NCBI GenBank assembly: GCA_002404515.1
Contig: DHJV01000049.1
Coordinates: 171 to 16,889 of the forward strand
Length of the DNA: 16,719 nt
Origin: Lachnospiraceae bacterium UBA4711
GTDB lineage: Bacteria > Bacillota > Clostridia > Lachnospirales > Lachnospiraceae
Reading direction: 5' to 3'
Under the pieces are notes generated by a model, which was not told the origin of the DNA, searched no databases, and saw only the letters and a program-made list of their open reading frames with translations. The number at the start of each line of letters is the position of its first letter. The first letter of the stretch is position 1. Positions 1 to 6,014 of this stretch are shown piece by piece. The position numbers were made by a program, and so were the translations under genes.

Positions 1-68
1 AAAATGATGAGATAGTAAATAAGGTCGCATACGAGGTGTCAGTCAGCAAGATGGAATGTTTGGAATAA
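1..68 (+). CDS. C-terminal fragment of an upstream gene, unidentified
   Basis: An open frame enters from the left edge (complete codons from base 3) and ends with TAA at 66-68. The visible tail is about 21 residues, ending in KMECLE. It stops four bases before the -35 box of the dapA promoter, which is what one expects for the end of a real gene. The fragment is too short to assign a family. It may also be chance readthrough, since only about 66 bases are visible. Confidence 0.45.
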   Translation, partial: NDEIVNKVAYEVSVSKMECLE

Positions 69-71
69 TGA

Positions 72-100
72 TTGACAGACCTGTATAACGATGATATACT
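72..100 (+). promoter_or_regulatory. sigma-A-type promoter of the dapA operon
   Basis: TTGACA (72-77) is separated by exactly 17 bases from TATACT (95-100). This is a near-consensus housekeeping promoter. Transcription should start near 107, just before the first strand of the lysine riboswitch, so the whole aptamer would be transcribed. Confidence 0.85.
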
Positions 101-110
101 ATCCTTGATT

Positions 111-293
111 TTGATTGAGTAGAGGTGCGGAATTCAAGAGTACTTTGCGGGATGACTTAGAGCAGTGGATCGCATGGAAAAGGGGAAACCGCCGAAGGAC
201 GACAGATGTCTAAGCACTGAAATCCTGGTTGTGCAGTGAAGAATTGTATGACTGTCATTTGTGAGCATGCAGATGGAGCGCTACCGGAATTGA
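111..293 (+). promoter_or_regulatory. lysine riboswitch (L box)
   Basis: The leader carries the conserved blocks of the L box in the right order: AGAGGTGC (121-128) followed by AAGAGTA, then AAAGGGGAAACCGCCGAAGG (178-197), then CCTGGTTGTGCAG, ACTGTCA and ATGGAGCGCTACC at the 3' end. The bases around 111-122 can pair with 281-293 as the closing P1 helix. It lies between a strong promoter and an intrinsic terminator ahead of dapA, so lysine binding is expected to cause premature termination. Family recognition is from motif memory; no covariance model was run. The outer boundaries are approximate. Confidence 0.9.
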
Positions 294-301
294 GACATTT
301 C

Positions 302-337
302 AAGCTGGCACTTTATCAAAGTGCCAGCTTTATTTAT
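302..337 (+). terminator. intrinsic terminator in the dapA leader
   Basis: A perfect 13-bp stem (302-314 with 318-330) with a 3-base ATC loop is followed by a T-rich but interrupted tract (TTTATTTAT). It lies directly after the lysine aptamer and 40 bases before dapA, so it is the likely expression platform. I did not find a convincing competing antiterminator helix by eye. Confidence 0.85.
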
Positions 338-376
338 GATTTAGTGAGATCTAAATAAATTAGGAGGAAGAGAAAG

Positions 377-1267
377 ATGTCAATTTTTACAGGTTCAGCA
401 GTTGCGATTGTTACACCATTTAAGAAAGATGGTTCGGTGGATTATGATAAGTTCCGTGATGTGATCGAGTACCAGATTGCAGGAGGAACGGACTGTATCG
501 TTGTATGTGGAACAACAGGTGAGTCCTCAACATTATCCCATGAGGAGCACCTTGAATGTATCCGGTTCTGTGCCGAGGTTGTCAACAAGCGAATCCCGGT
601 TGTTGCAGGTACAGGTTCGAATTGTACGGAGACAGCAATCTATTTGTCACAGGAAGCAGAAAAGTACGGTGTGGATGGCCTGCTTGTTGTAACACCATAT
701 TATAACAAGGCAACACAGAAAGGTCTGATCGCACATTATACAGCGGTTGCAAACAGCGTGACACTTCCAATCATCATGTACAACGTACCAAGCAGAACCG
801 GTACGAATATCCAGCCGGAGACAGCCGTATATCTGGCAAAGAATGTGAAGAATATCGTAGCAATCAAGGAAGCAACCGGAAATCTGTCACAGGTTGCGCG
901 TTTGGTAAGCCTGGCAGATGGATGCATTGATGTATATTCCGGAAATGATGATCAGGTTATGCCGATTCTGTCCCTCGGTGGAAAGGGTGTTATCTCTGTG
1001 CTTGCAAATGTGGCTCCAAAGCAGACACATGACATGGTACAGAAGTACTTAAAAGGCGATGTTGTTGGTGCAAGAGAGATTCAGATCAAGGCAATTCCAC
1101 TTTGTGAAGCACTGTTCTGTGAGGTGAATCCAATTCCTGTCAAGAAGGCAGTGGAACTGATGGGACTTTGCGAGGGCAACCTTCGTATGCCACTGACAGA
1201 GCTTGAGCCAGAGCATACAGAGCAGTTGAAGAAGGCAATGACAGAGTTTGGAGTAAAAATCCAGTAA
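377..1267 (+). CDS. dapA: 4-hydroxy-tetrahydrodipicolinate synthase
   Basis: Condenses pyruvate with aspartate semialdehyde, the first committed step of the diaminopimelate/lysine pathway in the cytosol. The 296-residue length is normal for the family, a class I aldolase TIM barrel. Visible active-site features are GTTGES at 45-50 (the paired Thr residues), Y109 in TPYYN, Y135 in MYNVPSR, R140, and the Schiff-base lysine K164 in AIKEATGN. The start is fixed by AGGAGGAA about 8 bases upstream. It is the first gene of a five-gene run and sits behind a lysine riboswitch and terminator, so expression is expected to fall when lysine is plentiful. Confidence 0.97.
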   Translation: MSIFTGSAVAIVTPFKKDGSVDYDKFRDVIEYQIAGGTDCIVVCGTTGESSTLSHEEHLECIRFCAEVVNKRIPVVAGTGSNCTETAIYLSQEAEKYGVDGLLVVTPYYNKATQKGLIAHYTAVANSVTLPIIMYNVPSRTGTNIQPETAVYLAKNVKNIVAIKEATGNLSQVARLVSLADGCIDVYSGNDDQVMPILSLGGKGVISVLANVAPKQTHDMVQKYLKGDVVGAREIQIKAIPLCEALFCEVNPIPVKKAVELMGLCEGNLRMPLTELEPEHTEQLKKAMTEFGVKIQ

Positions 1268-1297
1268 TACAGATAGACAGACCGGGAGGAAGAACAA

Positions 1298-2053
1298 ATG
1301 ATTCGTGTTATTATGCATGGCTGTAACGGTAAGATGGGGCAGGTTATCACAGGACTTTGCAAAGAAGATCCGGATGTGGAGATCGTTGCAGGAATCGATG
1401 TCGTAGATAATAGAGAAAACGGATATCCGGTATTCACCGATATCAATTCATGTGATGTCAAGGCAGACGTCATCATTGATTTTGCAGCAGCTGTTGCTGT
1501 TGATAATCTGCTTGACTATGCGGTAGCAAAGCAGGTTCCGGTTGTACTTTGTACGACCGGACTTTCCCCAGAGCAGCTCAATAAGGTATCCCTTTGCTCT
1601 GAGAAGGTGGCAATCCTGAAGTCGGCAAACATGAGCCTTGGTATCAATACATTGATGAAGCTTCTGAAGGATGCAGCAAATGTATTTGCACCAGCCGGTT
1701 ATGATATTGAGATTGTGGAGAAACATCATAACCAGAAAGTGGATGCACCATCAGGAACGGCACTTGCACTGGCAGATGCAATCAATGACGCCAGAGACAA
1801 TGTTTACGAGTATGTTTATGATCGTTCCCAGGTAAGAAAGAAGCGTGACAAGAAGGAACTTGGTATCTCTGCGGTACGTGGCGGAACGATTGTTGGTGAA
1901 CACGAAGTGATTTTTGCAGGTGTGGACGAAGTGATTGAGTTTAAGCATACAGCTTATTCGAAGTCTGTATTTGCCAAGGGCGCAGTGGAAGCAGCAAAGT
2001 TTCTGGCAGGAAAGCCGGCAGGATTTTACGATATGGCAGATGTGATTGGATAA
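1298..2053 (+). CDS. dapB: 4-hydroxy-tetrahydrodipicolinate reductase
   Basis: Uses NAD(P)H to reduce the DapA product to tetrahydrodipicolinate. The 251 residues show the N-terminal Rossmann motif HGCNGKMG at 7-14. The catalytic/substrate block EKHHNQKVDAPSGTA spans 141-155, with the paired histidines H143/H144, K147 and the PSGT turn. The length is at the short end of the family. The gene starts 30 bases after dapA with GGGAGGAAG upstream, so it is co-transcribed and shares the lysine control. Confidence 0.97.
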   Translation: MIRVIMHGCNGKMGQVITGLCKEDPDVEIVAGIDVVDNRENGYPVFTDINSCDVKADVIIDFAAAVAVDNLLDYAVAKQVPVVLCTTGLSPEQLNKVSLCSEKVAILKSANMSLGINTLMKLLKDAANVFAPAGYDIEIVEKHHNQKVDAPSGTALALADAINDARDNVYEYVYDRSQVRKKRDKKELGISAVRGGTIVGEHEVIFAGVDEVIEFKHTAYSKSVFAKGAVEAAKFLAGKPAGFYDMADVIG

Positions 2054-2066
2054 GCGAGGAGCGGTT

Positions 2067-2387
2067 ATGTATCAGGATGAAATTATTTTGTGCAGTGCTT
2101 CGAAATACACGCAGAAGTATTATTTGAATGAAGATTTTGACAATCTGCCAACCGAGGTGAAAAAAGAACTTCGGATTCTGTGCACATTGTTCACAGAGGA
2201 TGTCGGCGGAATCATCATGCTCGTGTTTGACAGTATGGGAAATCTGAATATTGTCACAGATGCGGCAGAGGAGGATATCCTGTACGACGAGATTGGCTGT
2301 GGTTTAAAAATCAAGCAGATCAGAAAGGAAAAAAAGGAATTGTTTGAGCAGCTTGAGCTGTATTTTCAGACATTTTTCCTTAATTAA
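2067..2387 (+). CDS. small conserved hypothetical protein (probably DUF6145-like)
   Basis: A 106-residue acidic, soluble protein with no signal peptide or membrane segment. The ATG at 2067 is chosen because GAGGAG (2056-2061) sits five bases before it; an in-frame ATG at 2046 lies inside dapB and has no good ribosome site. The sequence has a conserved-looking core, including LCTLFTEDVGG (residues 38-48) and LYDEIGCGLKIKQI (73-86), and an aromatic C-terminus. It resembles an uncharacterised family I associate with Lachnospiraceae (DUF6145), but this is from memory. It sits between dapB and coaX with gaps of 13 and 12 bases, so it is clearly in the operon. Function unknown. Confidence 0.85.
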   Translation: MYQDEIILCSASKYTQKYYLNEDFDNLPTEVKKELRILCTLFTEDVGGIIMLVFDSMGNLNIVTDAAEEDILYDEIGCGLKIKQIRKEKKELFEQLELYFQTFFLN

Positions 2388-2399
2388 AGGGAAACGTAT

Positions 2400-3164
2400 A
2401 TGTTATTTGCAGTAGACGTTGGAAATACAAATATTACAGTAGGACTGTTTGAAGGTAAAAAGCTGATCAAGACATTTCGTATCACAACCGGGACAGCACG
2501 CACCTCCGATGAGTATGGCGTGTATTTTGTCGATTGGCTGCGCGTGCGGGATATCCGGGTCTCTGAGATTGATGCGGTTATTATCGCGTCCGTTGTTCCG
2601 AAGGTGATGCACTCTCTGACGAGTGGTATTATCAAATATCTGAATATTCAGCCGATTATTGTTGCACCGGGCATCAAGACCGGAATCAACATTGCGATTC
2701 CGGAACCAAAGACACTGGGCGCCGATCGCCTGGTCGATGCAGTGGCCGCGTATGAGCTGTATGGCGGTCCGGTGATCGTTGTGGATTTTGGAACTGCAAC
2801 GACACATGATCTGGTGTTAGAGGGTGGCGTGTTCCATTCGGGTGCGACATCGCCGGGAATCAGACTTGCGGCAGCAGCACTCTGGTCTGGAACTGCAAAG
2901 CTTCCGGAAATTGAGATCAAGAGACCGGATACGATCTTGGCAAAGGATACCGTCAGCAGTATGCAGGCAGGTGTATTCTATGGTTATGTCGGTCAGACCG
3001 AATATATTATCCGCAGGATCAAGGAAGAGTCCGGGCTGGATAACATCAAGGTTGTGGCAACCGGAGGACTGGGTAAGCTGATTTCAGAGAATACCGATTG
3101 TATTGACTATTATGATGCAGACCTGACACTCAAAGGCCTGCAGTTGATCTACGAGAAACAATAA
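2400..3164 (+). CDS. coaX: type III pantothenate kinase
   Basis: Phosphorylates pantothenate with ATP, the first step of coenzyme A synthesis. The 254 residues show the ASKHA-fold signatures of CoaX: DVGNTN at 6-11 (phosphate loop with the catalytic Asp D6), GADR at 107-110, DFGTATT at 129-135, and a glycine-rich GATSPGI block near 148-154. In other CoaX proteins the residue after DFGTATT is, from memory, often an aromatic; here it is H136. The start ATG follows AAAGGGAAA next to the preceding stop. It lies within the lysine-riboswitch operon, an arrangement in which CoA synthesis could be tied to lysine state; that link is inference. Confidence 0.96.
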   Translation: MLFAVDVGNTNITVGLFEGKKLIKTFRITTGTARTSDEYGVYFVDWLRVRDIRVSEIDAVIIASVVPKVMHSLTSGIIKYLNIQPIIVAPGIKTGINIAIPEPKTLGADRLVDAVAAYELYGGPVIVVDFGTATTHDLVLEGGVFHSGATSPGIRLAAAALWSGTAKLPEIEIKRPDTILAKDTVSSMQAGVFYGYVGQTEYIIRRIKEESGLDNIKVVATGGLGKLISENTDCIDYYDADLTLKGLQLIYEKQ

Positions 3165-3175
3165 AGGACGAAACG

Positions 3176-4111
3176 ATGGATTTTTCTGGTAAAATTGCAT
3201 TGGCACCAATGGCAGGTATCTGTGACCTGCCATTTCGTCTCTTATGCAAAGAGATGGGCTGTGATATCGTATACACGGAGATGGTGAGTGCCAAGGGCAT
3301 GTATTATAACAATAAAAATACGGGACCGCTGCTTATGACGAAGCCGGAGGAATCACCGATCGGCGTGCAGATCTTTGGCAGTGAGCCGGCGCTTATGGCA
3401 TCGCAGGCAAAAAGACTGGAGGATAAAGGCTTTTCTTTTATTGATGTCAACATGGGATGCCCGGTACCGAAGATCGTCAACAACGGCGAAGGTTCTGCAC
3501 TGATGAAGCAGCCGGAGCTGATCGGAGATATCGTGGATGCACTGGTGCGTGCGGTTTCCCTTCCGGTCACGATCAAGATCCGGGCAGGCTTTGATGCAGA
3601 GCATATCAATGCGCCGGAGGTGGCAAGGATTGCGGAACAGGCGGGCGTTTCTGCAATCGCGGTGCATGGCAGAACGAGAGAACAGTATTATCACGGACAG
3701 GCGGACTGGGACGTGATCCGGCAGGTCAAAGAAGCAGTCTCTGTGCCGGTGATCGGCAACGGGGATGTCACCTGTGCGGAGGATGTGCTTGCGATGCGTA
3801 CACAGACGGGATGTGACAGTGTGATGATCGGAAGAGCGGCAAAAGGAAATCCCTGGATTTTTCAGGATATCAGTCATTTTCTGAAAACCGGTGAACATCT
3901 GGAAAAACCAGGTGTGGAGGAGCGGAAAGCGATGATGCTTCGACATGCATCCCTGATGGTCGAATACAAAGGGGAATTTACCGGGATCCACGAGATGCGC
4001 AAGCATGTAGCGTGGTACACACAGGGGATGCCGGATTCGGCGAAGCTGCGCGCAAAGATCAATATGGTGGAAACCTATGATGCGCTTGCAGCTATGGTGC
4101 AGGCACTGTAA
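3176..4111 (+). CDS. dus: tRNA-dihydrouridine synthase (DusB-like)
   Basis: FMN- and NADPH-dependent enzyme that reduces uridine to dihydrouridine in tRNA. The 311 residues contain the N-terminal LAPMAGICDLPFR segment (9-21), the VNMGCPVPKI motif with catalytic Cys95, K134 in the TIKIRAGF strand, HGRTREQ at 164-170, and the C-terminal phosphate/FMN region GNGDV and MIGRAAKGNPW. AAAGGA (3163-3168) is the ribosome site, 7 bases upstream, and the gap to coaX is 11 bases. It is the last gene of the operon. Its final 20 bases overlap the tail of a convergent minus-strand gene, and I see no intrinsic terminator between them. Assignment to the DusB subgroup is less certain than to the Dus family. 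Confidence 0.95.
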   Translation: MDFSGKIALAPMAGICDLPFRLLCKEMGCDIVYTEMVSAKGMYYNNKNTGPLLMTKPEESPIGVQIFGSEPALMASQAKRLEDKGFSFIDVNMGCPVPKIVNNGEGSALMKQPELIGDIVDALVRAVSLPVTIKIRAGFDAEHINAPEVARIAEQAGVSAIAVHGRTREQYYHGQADWDVIRQVKEAVSVPVIGNGDVTCAEDVLAMRTQTGCDSVMIGRAAKGNPWIFQDISHFLKTGEHLEKPGVEERKAMMLRHASLMVEYKGEFTGIHEMRKHVAWYTQGMPDSAKLRAKINMVETYDALAAMVQAL

Positions 4112-4886
4112 GCTTTTTGGAAATCGGAATGGAAGTATAAGCGGTGTGATACTGCTCGTTTGTCATGGAGACGATGTAATTTCTGGCGTATGCCTTACAG
4201 ATGCCATGACTGGCGAGGGTGTCCGCCGCTTTGTTGTATGCGATGGCAGCGGAAATCTCGTCCGCGTAGGTGCCGACGATGAGATCACCGTTTACGTGGA
4301 TTTTTGTCTGGTAGATGGTCTGCCCGGAGGCGGATTCCTGCTTCTGTACACCGGCATACCGGTTGATGATTTCAATGTTGGAATAACGGAAATCAAGGGG
4401 ATCGCCGTTTGTCATGCGGTAGTCCCTGCCATAGACGGAAAATGGCCGGATGCCATAGCGTGACAGGATACTGTACTGGCTGCCGTAGTCGCTGACAAAG
4501 AGATAACCACCTTTTTTCTGAATCTTCTTGGAGGCAAAAAAGAAAAGGTCGTCACGGTCAAATTTCAAAGTATCCGTGGCAGACAGATAATATTCAAAAT
4601 ATTTTTTCCGCAGATAGATGGGGGTCTTAAAATAGATCCCGTTGTCTCGGAAGTTGATGAGACATACGAATTTGTCATGGGAAAGGCAGGAGAACAGGCT
4701 GTATTCTGACAGGGTGATCTCCGCGTGATCCAGGATCAGCCGTGCTTCTTTGTAGGTGCGCGAGGCAAGTTCCTCTGTGGCAAAGCTGCCAAGGCTGATG
4801 TGTTTTTTCAGATAGGTAATGGAAGCACGGTAATAGATGCTGCCATCTTTTTTAATTGCTGTATAAATGCCGGGTAAAGCTGCCAT
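4092..4886 (-). CDS. AP2-domain protein with degenerate HNH-like segment
   Basis: 264 residues from the ATG at 4886. Residues about 6-53 (GIYTAIKKDGSIYYRASITY through the following LGSF, EEL and AY-like helix) have the AP2/ERF-like three-strand-plus-helix pattern. A second copy lies at about 187-232 (YQTKIHVNGDLIVGTYAD, then AAIAYNKAAD). Just before the second copy, NGDPLDFRYSNI (160-171) matches the end of the HNH motif of HNH-AP2 endonucleases. The position where those have DHING reads RMTNG, so the catalytic His appears lost. A DNA-binding role is inferred. The start is uncertain: the frame stays open to 5120 (ATGs at 5042 and 5120) and would add a hydrophobic stretch (FPRAVVILILCADFVFLWH). 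No clear ribosome site precedes any ATG. I prefer 4886 because the domain begins there and a minus-strand promoter lies just upstream. Confidence 0.75.
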   Translation of the reverse strand: MAALPGIYTAIKKDGSIYYRASITYLKKHISLGSFATEELASRTYKEARLILDHAEITLSEYSLFSCLSHDKFVCLINFRDNGIYFKTPIYLRKKYFEYYLSATDTLKFDRDDLFFFASKKIQKKGGYLFVSDYGSQYSILSRYGIRPFSVYGRDYRMTNGDPLDFRYSNIEIINRYAGVQKQESASGQTIYQTKIHVNGDLIVGTYADEISAAIAYNKAADTLASHGICKAYARNYIVSMTNEQYHTAYTSIPISKKLTVPAP

Positions 4887-4956
4887 AATCTGAATGAGGG
4901 AGAATCCTTTCCGTGATATTATGTGCCATAAAAATACAAAATCTGCACATAAAATC

Positions 4957-4985
4957 AGTATAACGACTGCGCGGGGAAAAGTCCA
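4957..4985 (-). promoter_or_regulatory. candidate promoter for the AP2-domain gene
   Basis: On the minus strand, TGGACT (4980-4985) and TATACT (4957-4962) are 17 bases apart. Transcription would start near 4950, about 64 bases before the preferred ATG at 4886. If it is the real promoter, the longer in-frame starts at 5042 and 5120 would not be transcribed. Confidence 0.45.
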
Positions 4986-5027
4986 GTCTGCCAATCGAAA
5001 AAAGTCGTGAAAAAGTCGCGAAATTAC

Positions 5028-5056
5028 TTGACCGGATGGCATTCTTGAATTATAAT
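5028..5056 (+). promoter_or_regulatory. sigma-A-type promoter for the 3D-protein/thrC unit
   Basis: TTGACC (5028-5033), a 17-base spacer, then TATAAT (5051-5056). Transcription should start near 5063, leaving about 75 bases of leader before the ATG at 5139. The -10 lies inside the palindrome ATTATAAT (5049-5056), so a TATAAT also reads on the minus strand. A small 6-bp hairpin (5100-5105 with 5111-5116) precedes the ribosome site. Confidence 0.8.
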
Positions 5057-5138
5057 CATGGAAGTGTAAATGTAACCTTTTTGTAACAATTTTATCATAA
5101 ATTCCAAATCGGAATTGCATGAGGAGAATAGGAACAAT

Positions 5139-6002
5139 ATGGACGCAGGTAAAATCGCAACGATCGAATTGAATATGGATTCCGCAGAGAAGAAAGACAA
5201 GAAACAGAGAGAACCGGGGAAACTGAGGAGTTTCCTGCAGGAGTACGGAAAGTATGCAGGTGCCGGAGCCGTTGCACTTGCATTGGTCATTGTCTGTGCA
5301 GTCTCACTGGCAGACCGGATTGCAAACCGGGAGGCTGCAACCGGTGTTATGATGACCGTTGCAGATCTGACGAAAGATAAAGAACCATTTTCAGGAGATC
5401 TGTTTGCAAGTACTGCAATCAGCTACAATGATATGGTGAACGTAAACTATGAGACAGACCAGCTTGCACAGTTGGAGCGTGCAGAACAGCAGATTGATGA
5501 GATTCTGACTGCACGCAGACAGGATAAACGGGATCAGGCGGCATTAGAAGCATTGACCGCCGTGCATAGCGGACCGGGTGAGATCGGTGAGTACGATCCG
5601 AATGCCGTTGTTGTGGCATCGGCAGAAACCGATAATACAACGACTACAACGACAACTGCTTCTACACCGACGTATGTACCGGCTGACGCGAACGGAAAGT
5701 ATCAGTATCTGGGCGAATACCTGCTGACTGCATACTGTCCATGCCCTATCTGTTGTGGAAAGTGGAGTAACATGGAGAATCCGATCACAGCAAGCGGAGC
5801 ACGTGCGACGGCCGGATGGACGATTGCCGCACCGAAGAACTTTGCATTTGGAACAAAAATCATGATTGATGGACAGATCTATGAAGTGCAGGATCGTGGT
5901 GGTGCGATCACAGGAAATCATTTCGATGTGTTCTGCAACACACATCAGGAAGCTTTGAACTTTAACATGAGAACAACCTCTGCCTATCTGGTAGTTGAAT
6001 AA
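5139..6002 (+). CDS. membrane-anchored 3D-domain protein (putative cell-wall lytic enzyme)
   Basis: 287 residues. A charged N-terminus (1-38) is followed by one hydrophobic segment (about 39-58), giving a signal anchor with the rest outside. Next come a charged, probably helical stretch (105-135) and a Thr-rich linker (167-176). The C-terminal domain (193-287) is of the 3D type related to MltA/RlpA double-psi beta-barrel murein enzymes: LLTAYCPCPICCGKW, ITASGARAT, FGTKIMIDG, D252 in QDRGGAITGN and D263 in HFDVF. The first of the family's three Asp residues (usual IAVDP) is absent; the sequence reads IAAP. Four cysteines cluster at 200, 202, 205 and 206. The ATG at 5139 has AGGA five bases upstream; an in-frame TTG at 5115 is rejected because GAGGAG (5121-5126) lies downstream of it. 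Confidence 0.88.
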   Translation: MDAGKIATIELNMDSAEKKDKKQREPGKLRSFLQEYGKYAGAGAVALALVIVCAVSLADRIANREAATGVMMTVADLTKDKEPFSGDLFASTAISYNDMVNVNYETDQLAQLERAEQQIDEILTARRQDKRDQAALEALTAVHSGPGEIGEYDPNAVVVASAETDNTTTTTTTASTPTYVPADANGKYQYLGEYLLTAYCPCPICCGKWSNMENPITASGARATAGWTIAAPKNFAFGTKIMIDGQIYEVQDRGGAITGNHFDVFCNTHQEALNFNMRTTSAYLVVE

Positions 6003-6014
6003 AAGGAGAAAAAG

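Noticed and set aside
2046..2066. Earlier ATG for the small gene after dapB
   Set aside because: It would overlap the dapB stop and has no ribosome site. GAGGAG at 2056-2061 points to the ATG at 2067.
4077..4463. 128-codon plus-strand open frame after dus
   Set aside because: It lies entirely antisense to the AP2-domain gene apart from its overlap with dus, has no ribosome site, and its translation has no recognisable fold.
5115..5138. TTG start for the 3D-domain protein
   Set aside because: The GAGGAG and AGGA ribosome sites lie downstream of it; ATG 5139 is properly placed.
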